Shown here: one piece after another, positions 6,526 through 12,651 of the stretch
How the letters are laid out: every line of letters begins with the position of its first letter
Position numbering within the stretch: position 1 is the stretch's first letter
Origin: Legionella_A sp049239925
Lineage (GTDB): Bacteria; Pseudomonadota; Gammaproteobacteria; Legionellales; Legionellaceae
Length of the DNA: 12,653 nucleotides
Reading direction: 5' to 3'
NCBI GenBank assembly: GCA_049239925.1
Contig: JBMLTO010000042.1
Coordinates: forward strand, 1-12,653
The notes under the pieces: generated by a model
The model's database searches: none
Told to the model about the DNA's origin: nothing
What the model saw: the letters and a program-made list of their open reading frames with translations, nothing else
Position numbers and translations under genes: made by a program

Positions 6526-7854
6526 ATGAATAGAACCAAAAATTTGTCATCGCCCAGCGCTAATGGTTTAACCGAACTAAAGTACCGATTATTAGTCGTT
6601 ATAATCGGTATTTTGGTATATAGGCTCGGTGCGCACATACCCGTACCAGGTCTTGACCCATATAAATTAGCTAATTTTTTTAATGAGCAACAAAATACTA
6701 TTTTTGGCTTATTTAATATGTTTTCTGGCGGCGCTTTATCAAGAGTTACTGTTTTTGCTATTGGTATCATGCCCTATATATCTGCTTCGATTATGATCCA
6801 GCTTTTTTCTATTGTGGTACCCAGTCTTGAGCAGCTCAAAAAAGAAGGAGAGGCGGGTAAAAGAAAGCTTAATCAGTATACGAGATACTTAACGTTGTTG
6901 CTTTCTGTTTTTCAATCGTTAGGGATGGCTCGATGGCTAGTAGGGCAACATATTGCGTTGCAGCCCGATATTTTCTTTTATACAACTGCTGTGATTACTT
7001 TAGTTACTGGTACTATGTTCCTAATGTGGCTTGGTGAGCAGATCACAGAGAAGGGTATTGGTAATGGTATTTCCTTAATTATATTTTCTGGTATAGCATC
7101 AAGTATGCCAGGGGCTTTGGCATCTGTTTTTCAACAGGTAAAAGAAGGTCAAATGCAGGGTTTAACTCTCATTTTCTTGTTCTTGATTGTAGCTGTTGTG
7201 ATTGGTTTTGTCGTCTTTATAGAAAGAGCCCAAAGAAGAATTCGAGTTAATTATGCACAACGAACGCATGGTAGAAAGGTATATGCAGCTCAGTCTAGTC
7301 ATTTGCCTTTAAAAATTAACATGGCTGGAGTTATTCCTCCTATTTTTGCATCAAGTATTATTCTTTTACCTGCTACGTTAGCTCAATTTTTTTCTCGTAG
7401 TGGTGGTATTGAGTGGCTGACAGATATTTCATTGGCATTGTCGCCAGGAGAGCCGCTTTATTTAGTTGTATATGCTATAGCGATTCTCTTTTTTGCATTT
7501 TTTTATACCGCTTTGGTATTTAATCCAAAGGATACCGCTGATAATTTAAAAAAATCTGGTGCATACATTCCTGGTATAAGACCGGGTGAGCAAACATCTC
7601 GATATATTGATGTTGTTATGACTAGATTGACCTTGATTGGGTCGCTATACCTCGTATTAGTTTGCTTGTTACCTCAAATATTAATGTATACTTGGCACGT
7701 TCCTTTTTATTTTGGTGGTACATCATTATTAATCATTGTTGTTGTTATTATGGATTTTGTTGCTCAAATACAAGCTCATCTCATGACTCAACAATATGAT
7801 TCGTTAATGAAAAAAGCTAATTTGAAAGGTACCAAATTGCCAAATATCTTATGA
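6526..7854 (+). CDS. secY: Protein translocase channel subunit SecY
   Basis: SecY forms the protein-conducting channel of the inner membrane with SecE and SecG and is driven by SecA or the ribosome. From ATG 6526 the product has 442 residues (E. coli 443) with ten predicted membrane helices, roughly at 21-37, 72-95, 115-138, 150-169, 180-200, 213-232, 266-287, 311-333, 367-386 and 395-415. The plug region FNMFSGGALSR is at about 63-73. The cytoplasmic loop GIRPGEQTSRY around R352 corresponds to the E. coli loop containing R357, needed for SecA-driven export. MWLGEQITEKGIGNGIS is another hallmark. A GTG at 6520 overlapping rplO is an alternative start. Confidence 0.98.
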   Translation: MNRTKNLSSPSANGLTELKYRLLVVIIGILVYRLGAHIPVPGLDPYKLANFFNEQQNTIFGLFNMFSGGALSRVTVFAIGIMPYISASIMIQLFSIVVPSLEQLKKEGEAGKRKLNQYTRYLTLLLSVFQSLGMARWLVGQHIALQPDIFFYTTAVITLVTGTMFLMWLGEQITEKGIGNGISLIIFSGIASSMPGALASVFQQVKEGQMQGLTLIFLFLIVAVVIGFVVFIERAQRRIRVNYAQRTHGRKVYAAQSSHLPLKINMAGVIPPIFASSIILLPATLAQFFSRSGGIEWLTDISLALSPGEPLYLVVYAIAILFFAFFYTALVFNPKDTADNLKKSGAYIPGIRPGEQTSRYIDVVMTRLTLIGSLYLVLVCLLPQILMYTWHVPFYFGGTSLLIIVVVIMDFVAQIQAHLMTQQYDSLMKKANLKGTKLPNIL

Positions 7855-7871
7855 TTTTATTGGAGTTAGTA

Positions 7872-7985
7872 ATGAAAGTTAGAGCATCAGTAAAGCGCAT
7901 CTGCCGTAACTGTAAGATTATCAAGCGTAGTGGCATTATACGTGTAATCTGTAAGGACGCCAGACATAAACAGAAGCAAGGATAA
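7872..7985 (+). CDS. rpmJ: Large ribosomal subunit protein L36 (bL36), zinc-binding type
   Basis: L36 is a tiny zinc-ribbon protein that links 23S rRNA helices in the 50S subunit. The product is 37 residues, beginning MKVRASVKRICRNCK and ending HKQKQG. The metal ligands C11, C14, C27 and H32 are all present, so this is the zinc-containing (C+) form. TGGAG at 7861-7865 lies 6 bp before the ATG at 7872. It follows secY by 17 bp, the normal gammaproteobacterial placement at the end of the spc operon, and is followed by a 78-bp gap. Confidence 0.97.
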   Translation: MKVRASVKRICRNCKIIKRSGIIRVICKDARHKQKQG

Positions 7986-7993
7986 TTTCTCGC

Positions 7994-8022
7994 TTGATTT
8001 TATTAAACTAAACTAGTATCCT
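7994..8022 (+). promoter_or_regulatory. Candidate alpha-operon promoter upstream of rpsM
   Basis: TTGATT (7994-7999) and TATCCT (8017-8022) match the sigma-70 -35 and -10 hexamers at 4 of 6 bases each, with an ideal 17-bp AT-rich spacer. Transcription would begin near 8029, leaving a leader of about 35 bp before rpsM. E. coli has a promoter of the alpha operon in the same gap. No other pair with good spacing was seen here. Confidence 0.5.
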
Positions 8023-8040
8023 TCTGTCCCTTTCGACAGA
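8023..8040 (+). promoter_or_regulatory. Hairpin in the rpmJ-rpsM gap
   Basis: TCTGTC (8023-8028), loop CCTTTC, GACAGA (8035-8040) form a perfect 6-bp inverted repeat. No T-run follows, so it is not an intrinsic terminator. In E. coli, S4 represses the alpha operon by binding a pseudoknot in the rpsM leader; this hairpin lies in the corresponding place, but I could not reconstruct a pseudoknot. Read-through transcripts from secY would contain the whole hairpin, whereas a transcript starting at about 8029 would lack its left arm. Confidence 0.4.
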
Positions 8041-8063
8041 GCATTTAACGATCGGAGAATTTA

Positions 8064-8420
8064 ATGGCTCGTATTGCAGGTGTTAATATTGCAGATCATA
8101 AGCATATTGTGATTGCTCTTACATCGATTTACGGTATTGGACGCCCTACTTCACTCAAATTGTGTGAGCAGTTGGGCATTAATCCCGCAACTAAAGTATC
8201 TCAACTTACAGATGCTGATTTAGAAACAATTAGAAATGAAATTGCTAAGATGACAGTTGAAGGTGATCTACGTCGAGTAGTCACTATGAACATTAAGCGA
8301 TTAATGGATTTAGGCTGCTATCGGGGTCTTCGTCATCGACGTGGCCTTCCATTGCGTGGACAGCGTACGAAGACGAATGCTCGTACTCGTAAAGGTCGAC
8401 GTAAAGGCACTAATGTTTGA
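8064..8420 (+). CDS. rpsM: Small ribosomal subunit protein S13 (uS13)
   Basis: S13 sits on top of the 30S head, contacts the 50S subunit and P-site tRNA, and pairs with S19. The 118-residue product begins MARIAGVNIADHKHIVIAL and has the helix-hairpin region IYGIGRPTSLKLCEQLGI, LRRVVTMNIKRLMDLGCYRG, and the tail signature RHRRGLPLRGQRTKTNARTRKG, equal in length to E. coli S13 (118). GGAGA at 8055-8059 precedes the ATG. It is the first gene of the alpha operon, 78 bp after rpmJ. Confidence 0.98.
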   Translation: MARIAGVNIADHKHIVIALTSIYGIGRPTSLKLCEQLGINPATKVSQLTDADLETIRNEIAKMTVEGDLRRVVTMNIKRLMDLGCYRGLRHRRGLPLRGQRTKTNARTRKGRRKGTNV

Positions 8421-8437
8421 TTGAGTAGGAATTTAAT

Positions 8438-8833
8438 ATGGCAATTAGTAAAACTAAGCAAAAAGTTCGAAAAAAAATTAAGCGTGTGGTTACAGATGGT
8501 ATTGTTCATGTGCACGCGTCTTTTAATAATACGATAGTTACATTTACCGATAGGCAAGGTAATGCTTTGTCGTGGGCCACTTCTGGAGGTTCAGGTTTTA
8601 GAGGCTCAAGAAAAAGTACACCGTTTGCTGCGCAAGTTGCTACTGAACGTGCGTCTGTTGTTGCTAAAGAGTATGGAGTTAAGTCTGTAGCTGTTTTAGT
8701 TGATGGTCCTGGTCCTGGTCGCGAATCAACCATTCGTGAACTGATTTCACAGGAATTTAAGATTGTAGAGATAACTGACGTTACTGGCATACCACATAAT
8801 GGTTGTAAACCGCCAAAAAAACGTCGCGTGTAA
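8438..8833 (+). CDS. rpsK: Small ribosomal subunit protein S11 (uS11)
   Basis: S11 lies in the 30S platform near the E site and the anti-Shine-Dalgarno region. The 131-residue product has a lysine-rich N-terminus, then HVHASFNNTIVTFTDRQGNAL (first 20 of which are shown in positions 8507-8566), SGGSGFRGSRKSTPFAAQVA, DGPGPGRESTIREL, and the C-terminal ITDVTGIPHNGCKPPKKRRV. The NG in PHNGC is the site that becomes isoaspartate in E. coli S11. E. coli S11 has 129 residues. It is 17 bp from rpsM and 16 bp from rpsD. Confidence 0.97.
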   Translation: MAISKTKQKVRKKIKRVVTDGIVHVHASFNNTIVTFTDRQGNALSWATSGGSGFRGSRKSTPFAAQVATERASVVAKEYGVKSVAVLVDGPGPGRESTIRELISQEFKIVEITDVTGIPHNGCKPPKKRRV

Positions 8834-8849
8834 GATTCAGGAGTATTGA

Positions 8850-9470
8850 ATGGCTAGATACCTCGGTCCTAAATGTAAGCTATCACGAAGAGAGGGAACA
8901 GATCTTCTTCTTAAAAGCGGTGTTAGAGATCATAAATCAAAGTGTAGATCAGAAAAGCAACCAGGGCAGCATGGTGATAAACGACCACGGCTCAGTGACT
9001 ATGGTGTTCAGCTTCGAGAAAAGCAAAAGATACGAAGACTATATGGTGTTCTCGAGAAGCAATTTCGTAAATATTATAAGTTAGCAGCTTCCCAAAAGGG
9101 TTCTACTGGTGAAAATTTAGTTTCAATGCTTGAGTGTCGCCTTGATAATGTAGTTTATCGCATGGGCTTCGCTGCTACTCGGGCAGAAGCAAGACAGTTA
9201 GTTAGTCATAATTCTATTTTAGTGAATGACAAGTTGGTTAATATTGCCTCTTATTTAGTTAAGTCTGGTGATGTTGTATCGATTCGTCAAAGAGCTAAAA
9301 GCCAGGGACGTATTCAAGCTGCTATTGCGTTATCTGAACAGCGTGCAACTTGTGATTGGTTAACTGTAGATATTAGTTCAATGAAAGGTACTTTTAATAG
9401 TCTGCCTGCTTTAAATGATATATCTGCTGATTTTAACGTAAACTTGGTGGTAGAACTTTACTCTAAGTAA
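8850..9470 (+). CDS. rpsD: Small ribosomal subunit protein S4 (uS4)
   Basis: S4 nucleates 30S assembly by binding 16S rRNA, helps unwind mRNA with S3 and S5, and in E. coli represses the alpha operon translationally. The 206-residue protein (same as E. coli) has MARYLGPKCKLSRREGTDL, PGQHGDKRPRLSDYGVQLREKQK, the S4 RNA-binding domain with RLDNVVYRMGFAATRAEARQ (about residues 92-111), and ends VELYSK. C9 and C32 are present, two of the four positions used for zinc in C+ type S4 proteins; the other two are absent, so zinc binding is unlikely. An auto-regulatory target would be expected near rpsM. Confidence 0.98.
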   Translation: MARYLGPKCKLSRREGTDLLLKSGVRDHKSKCRSEKQPGQHGDKRPRLSDYGVQLREKQKIRRLYGVLEKQFRKYYKLAASQKGSTGENLVSMLECRLDNVVYRMGFAATRAEARQLVSHNSILVNDKLVNIASYLVKSGDVVSIRQRAKSQGRIQAAIALSEQRATCDWLTVDISSMKGTFNSLPALNDISADFNVNLVVELYSK

Positions 9471-9489
9471 AATTCGGAGACTATGCAGA

Positions 9490-10482
9490 ATGTATACTGA
9501 TATTAATGATATGCTGACCCCTAAAGTACTTAAAGTTCAGTCTAATACACCTAATCATGCGAAAATCGTATTAGAACCTTTGGAAAGGGGGTTTGGGCAT
9601 ACTTTAGGTAATGCTTTACGACGTATTTTGATGTCATCAATGCCTGGTGCAGCTATTACTGAAGCTTCAATTGATGGTGTGCTTCATGAGTACAGTACTA
9701 TCGAAGGCGTTCAAGAAGATGTAGTTAATATTTTATTAAATTTAAAAGATATTGCTATTAAGATGACTGTTGGCAACGAAGCACTGTTATCAGTTAACAA
9801 GGTTGGCCCATGTGTTGTAACTGCTGCTGATATTGAACTGACCCATGGCGTTGAAATTTTAAATCCTGATCATGTAATTGCTAATCTAAATGAACATGGC
9901 AAGTTAAATATGTCTCTCAAAGTGGAATCAGGTGTTGGTTTTCATACCAGTGATGCACACGTTCGTTCTTATGATGACGAAATTGTTGAGAAATCAGTTG
10001 GTAAATTAAAAATAGATAACACTTTTTCACCGGTAAAAAAAGTTGCTTACTTTGTCGATAATGCTCGTGTTGAAAATCGTACTGACCTGGATAAATTAAC
10101 GATTGATTTACATACGAATGGAACTTTAGATCCTGAGGATGCTATTAGATTCTCTGCAACAATATTACAGAGACAGTTGCATGCATTTGTCGATATGAAG
10201 TTTGAAGAGTCTCGATTAGATCAAAAAGAGCGTAATAATTTTGATCCGGTATTGCTTAGACCTGTTGATGATCTTGAGTTAACAGTACGTTCGGCAAACT
10301 GTTTGAAGGCAGAAAATATTCATTATATTGGTGATTTGGTTCTGAAAACTGAGAATGAATTATTAAAAACCCCAAATTTAGGCAAGAAATCTTTAACTGA
10401 AATTAAGGATGTTCTCGCTTCTCGTTCACTTTCTTTGGGTATGAAATTAGAGAATTGGCCGCCAGAAACAATTGGTGAGTAA
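9490..10482 (+). CDS. rpoA: DNA-directed RNA polymerase subunit alpha
   Basis: The alpha dimer scaffolds assembly of beta and beta' and its C-terminal domain binds UP elements and activators. The 330-residue protein has the dimerisation domain at about 1-235 with LEPLERGFGHTLGNALRRIL (residues 28-47) including R45, and the second block FVDNARVENRTDLDKLTIDLHTNGTLDPEDAI. A flexible linker leads to the C-terminal domain (about 253-330), where R267, N270, C271, G298, K300 and S301 match the E. coli DNA-contact positions R265, N268, C269, G296, K298 and S299. CGGAGA (9475-9480) is well spaced for ATG 9490. E. coli alpha has 329 residues. The gene lies between rpsD and rplQ as usual. Confidence 0.98.
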   Translation: MYTDINDMLTPKVLKVQSNTPNHAKIVLEPLERGFGHTLGNALRRILMSSMPGAAITEASIDGVLHEYSTIEGVQEDVVNILLNLKDIAIKMTVGNEALLSVNKVGPCVVTAADIELTHGVEILNPDHVIANLNEHGKLNMSLKVESGVGFHTSDAHVRSYDDEIVEKSVGKLKIDNTFSPVKKVAYFVDNARVENRTDLDKLTIDLHTNGTLDPEDAIRFSATILQRQLHAFVDMKFEESRLDQKERNNFDPVLLRPVDDLELTVRSANCLKAENIHYIGDLVLKTENELLKTPNLGKKSLTEIKDVLASRSLSLGMKLENWPPETIGE

Positions 10483-10499
10483 TTTTAGGAGTATAAGTT

Positions 10500-10886
10500 A
10501 TGCGTCACAGAAATTCTGGTCGAAGTCTTAATAGAACCAGCAGTCATCGAAAAGCTATGTTGTCTAACATGTGTTGTTCTTTAATTGAGCATGAGTTAAT
10601 CAGGACGACTTTACCTAAGGCTAAGGAGCTGAGTAGATATATTCAGCGATTAGTTACTGTTAGCAAGACAGACTCTGTCGCGAAACGTCGACAAGTATTT
10701 AATATCTTACGAAATAAAGTAGCTGTTAGTAAATTGTTTAGTACATTAGGCCCTAAGTATACTGAAAGACCAGGCGGCTATGTAAGAGTTCTTAAGTGTG
10801 GGTTTAGACCAGGCGATAATGCCCCTATGGCTATTATAGAGTTTGTTGACCGTTCTACTCCCGACTCGGCTGAGCAGAGTTCTTAG
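10500..10886 (+). CDS. rplQ: Large ribosomal subunit protein L17 (bL17)
   Basis: L17 is a bacterial-specific 50S protein near the exit tunnel. The 128-residue product begins MRHRNSGRSLNRTSSHRKAML and has LIEHELIRTTLPKAKELSR (about residues 28-46), RRQVFNILRNK, LGPKYTERPGGYVRVLKCGFRPGDNAPMAIIEFVD, in line with E. coli L17 (127). A TAGGAG purine stretch precedes ATG 10500, which is 17 bp after rpoA. It is the last gene of the alpha operon and of the entire co-directional cluster, followed by an intrinsic terminator. Confidence 0.98.
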   Translation: MRHRNSGRSLNRTSSHRKAMLSNMCCSLIEHELIRTTLPKAKELSRYIQRLVTVSKTDSVAKRRQVFNILRNKVAVSKLFSTLGPKYTERPGGYVRVLKCGFRPGDNAPMAIIEFVDRSTPDSAEQSS

Positions 10887-10891
10887 CTCTG
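10875..10891 (+). other. Small hairpin spanning the rplQ stop codon
   Basis: CAGAG (10875-10879) and CTCTG (10887-10891) can pair around a 7-base loop that holds the stop codon TAG (10884-10886). It has no T-run. It may only be part of the 3' structure of the transcript ahead of the main terminator. Confidence 0.35.
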
Positions 10892-10912
10892 TAATTTATT
10901 CCTACCCCAATT

Positions 10913-10938
10913 AACCAGGGGTTTCTCCCCTGGTTTTT
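10913..10938 (+). terminator. Intrinsic terminator of the alpha operon
   Basis: AACCAGGGG (10913-10921), loop TTTCT, CCCCTGGTT (10927-10935) is a perfect 9-bp stem with a GC-rich core, followed by further T residues (five in a row at 10934-10938). It lies 26 bp after the rplQ stop. It should end transcription of the whole ribosomal cluster. The AA at its 5' side would also make a short T-run for minus-strand transcripts, so partial bidirectional use is possible. Confidence 0.93.
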
Positions 10939-11034
10939 ATGTGACATCTAATTAGGGCGTGTTGATAATTGATTATCCAGCCTACGTGCCGCGACTTGTT
11001 CTTGAACGATCCACACGAATTTACTTATATATTC

Positions 11035-11084
11035 CTTGCTCCAATTGCGAGTCTATGACCATCTGGAGCAAGCGCTTATAAGCG
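11035..11084. repeat. 9-bp inverted repeat abutting a 12-bp palindrome
   Basis: CTTGCTCCA (11035-11043) and TGGAGCAAG (11064-11072) are perfect inverted arms around a 20-base loop. Directly after comes CGCTTATAAGCG (11073-11084), a perfect palindrome. The sequence is seen directly; the role is unknown. It could be a folded RNA, a protein-binding site, or debris of a mobile element. Confidence 0.75.
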
Positions 11085-11170
11085 ATCAAGAGATGTTTCT
11101 TAGAAAAAATGGGATGTTTTTTTTAGAGCGTCCCTGCCTAAATACACGATGGATAAAGAAGCTGTAAATT

Positions 11171-11339
11171 TGGCAGAATGCGCCTGAAAATCAGTGGCTT
11201 TACCCGTCAATGTTGTAATAATCTTACCGCCATTTAATGGACACTGCTCTCTGAAATTTACCCTGCTGTCAACGGGAATTTAAAACTGATCCACCCCCTG
11301 TTGCTGTTGAACACGATTAGCTTTTAATAAACCTGCCAT
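11171..11339 (-). mobile_element. Probable decayed terminal region of an IS21-type insertion sequence
   Basis: Four degenerate units in the same orientation begin TGGCA, CGTCAA, GGACA and TGTCAA and end in TTACC, TTACCC or TGATCC: 11171-11205, 11205-11231, 11239-11263 and 11267-11294. IS21-family ends carry several such terminal repeats, with a typical look of TGTCA...AAAACTGACCCACC; the unit at 11267 fits best. On the minus strand a 19-residue frame (11339-11280, MAGLLKANRVQQQQGVDQF) runs into this unit. Its stretch KRMAGLL, read with the codons just upstream, resembles the C-terminus of the IS21 helper ATPase IstB. No transposase body remains. The family call rests on remembered end sequences and could be wrong. 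Confidence 0.35.
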
Positions 11340-11359
11340 TCTTTTTCCCTTTTGTGTAA

Positions 11360-11375
11360 GCGGTTAATTAACCGC
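11360..11375. repeat. Perfect 16-bp palindrome
   Basis: GCGGTTAATTAACCGC reads the same on both strands. As RNA it would form a 6-bp stem with an AATT loop, without a T-run on either side, so it is not an intrinsic terminator. It lies about 95 bp past the stop of the minus-strand oxygenase gene. It could be a dimeric regulator site or a remnant of a mobile element. Confidence 0.7.
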
Positions 11376-11469
11376 ATACGAACAATCAATAGAATACGCC
11401 ATCTAATTTATTTTTCCATATCCCAGATTCGACTATAACTCCTTTGGATAGGCATTCTGGTCTACCTTG

Positions 11470-12519
11470 TTATCTAATATGATGCAAAAACGCATAAAAT
11501 GAATCTAATCCTTTTTCCATTTGAGGATGATGAGGTCCTGCTTGATCTTTACCCTCTTCATAGAGTGATCGTCGTCCATTGTTTATTAATTCACTGATAT
11601 GATTATCCTCTTGAGCGGTTTCTGAATAGGCAGCTATAGCAATTTCCGCAAATTCAGGCGCTTGCTGAAGCATATCCACATCAAAATAATATTCCATATA
11701 GTTTACACACTCCGTTGCGGAAATGGGTTTAACCGTACTAACCAGTAACATGTAGGGATAACACTCAATCATCGTCGCAGGATAAAGACTAAACCAAGTA
11801 ATGTAATCTGCTCTAGGTATTTTGTCTTGATAGTCCATAATTAACCGCTGATATTTTTCATATGCTGCAGAACCAGCTTTATTAAATGATTCTTTTATTT
11901 TGACTAATTGTGCTGAGTATTCTTTATTAATAATCCACGATTGCTCATCAATGTTAATTACATTACGTAAACCTGGGTGTATAGCTGGTATATGATAATT
12001 ATCAAGATATACTTCCATAAAAATTTTCCAATTAAAGTCATAATGTTGTTCGATCATTTTATAGAAGCGATAATTAGAAAAGTTAATCGCGGTGGATATT
12101 TCTTTTTCAAGCTGAGGAAGTGGCATGTTATTTCCAAGAAAAAGCATTCCCAACCATTCCTCTAAGCGTTGATTACTTAAGTTAACGCATGGTACTTTAT
12201 CAAATCGAGGTGCATGTAGCAGATGGCCGTTAAGATCGTAACACCAGCGGTGTGCTGGACATACAATTTTATCCGCATTTCCTTTATCTTCCATCAATAG
12301 AGCTTCATGATGGCAGCAAACGTTAGATAATAACGAATAATATTCTTTTTGATTTACGAGCATTTTCCCTTTATTTTCTCGCTGTAAGACATAAAAATCG
12401 TGTGGATTCGGCACCATTAATTGATGACCTTTGTATTGGGGATAACGACTAAATAAAAATTCTTGCTCTAATTCGTATACTCCATTATCAAAATACCAAG
12501 AGGTAGGAATCGCTTTCAT
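11470..12519 (-). CDS. Rieske non-heme iron oxygenase, alpha subunit, substrate unknown
   Basis: The 349-residue product has the two-domain layout of ring-hydroxylating or choline-monooxygenase-type alpha subunits. The N-terminal Rieske domain carries C68-x-H70 and, 16 residues later, C87-xx-H90 (NVCCHHEALL ... VCPAHRWCYDL), the [2Fe-2S] ligands. The C-terminal SRPBCC catalytic domain has FNWKIFMEVYLDNYHIPAIH with H176 and H181 as iron ligands, D173 as the probable bridging aspartate, and D305 (AQEDNHISEL) as the likely third ligand. It is somewhat shorter than naphthalene-dioxygenase-type subunits. No reductase, ferredoxin or beta subunit is in the window, so electron donors must be encoded elsewhere. 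The start at 12519 gives a normal N-terminus (IPTSWYFDNGVYELE) but has no clear Shine-Dalgarno. Substrate cannot be assigned. Confidence 0.9.
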   Translation of the reverse strand: MKAIPTSWYFDNGVYELEQEFLFSRYPQYKGHQLMVPNPHDFYVLQRENKGKMLVNQKEYYSLLSNVCCHHEALLMEDKGNADKIVCPAHRWCYDLNGHLLHAPRFDKVPCVNLSNQRLEEWLGMLFLGNNMPLPQLEKEISTAINFSNYRFYKMIEQHYDFNWKIFMEVYLDNYHIPAIHPGLRNVINIDEQSWIINKEYSAQLVKIKESFNKAGSAAYEKYQRLIMDYQDKIPRADYITWFSLYPATMIECYPYMLLVSTVKPISATECVNYMEYYFDVDMLQQAPEFAEIAIAAYSETAQEDNHISELINNGRRSLYEEGKDQAGPHHPQMEKGLDSFYAFLHHIR

Positions 12520-12531
12520 TTTTTATCTTTT

Positions 12532-12551
12532 GAATTAATAGGGAATTAATA
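12532..12551 (-). repeat. Tandem 9-bp direct repeat in the leader of the Rieske gene
   Basis: GAATTAATA occurs at 12532-12540 and again at 12543-12551, an 11-bp period (about one helical turn), 13-32 bp upstream of the oxygenase start. On the coding strand it reads TATTAATTC twice. Each copy contains a -10-like TATTAA. The nearest -35-like TTGACC (minus strand, 12578-12573) is 21 bp from the first copy, longer than ideal. It may be a regulator site or a promoter core, but could be AT-rich chance. Confidence 0.5.
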
Positions 12552-12602
12552 AAAAGTTTAGTTCAAGATTTCGGTCAAATCCAAAATGATCCTGAGATAT
12601 TA

Positions 12603-12651
12603 GACCTCTTTCGAAACTATCAAATTAATCAATTTTTTGTTAAAAGAGCTC
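12603..12651. repeat. Imperfect inverted repeat at the right edge, possibly a mobile-element end
   Basis: GACCTCTTT (12603-12611) and AAAGAGCTC (12643-12651) are inverted with 8 of 9 matches across 31 AT-rich bases. The sequence TAGACCTCTTTCGAAACTAT reminds me of insertion-sequence ends in intracellular gammaproteobacteria, but I cannot verify this. The window stops two bases later, so nothing beyond it can be seen. Confidence 0.3.

Larger units (their letters stand above)
10939..11469. other. Gap of 531 bp without a convincing intact gene
   Basis: This stretch separates the convergent rplQ and Rieske oxygenase genes. All six frames are broken by stops; the longest stretches are short and have no family I recognise. 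It holds inverted repeats (11035-11084), an eight-T run (11117-11124), degenerate IS21-like end repeats (11171-11294), and a 16-bp palindrome (11360-11375). No tRNA, rRNA or CRISPR structure is visible, and no clear terminator for the minus-strand gene was found. The pattern fits decayed mobile-element DNA. Confidence 0.6.

Noticed and set aside
8023..8040. Hairpin read as an intrinsic terminator between spc and alpha operons
   Set aside because: No T-run follows the stem and the loop is large relative to a 6-bp stem; it is listed only as a leader structure.
7855..8063. Missing infA between secY and rpmJ or rpsM
   Set aside because: In gammaproteobacteria infA is normally elsewhere, so its absence is expected rather than a loss.
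10955..10985. GGGCGTGTTGATAATTGATT resembling an insertion-sequence tip
   Set aside because: The resemblance is only a vague memory, no matching inverted end or transposase frame is visible nearby, and the sequence is short.
11977..12165. 62-codon plus-strand frame inside the Rieske gene
   Set aside because: It is antisense to the catalytic-domain motif region of a well-supported gene and has no family features.
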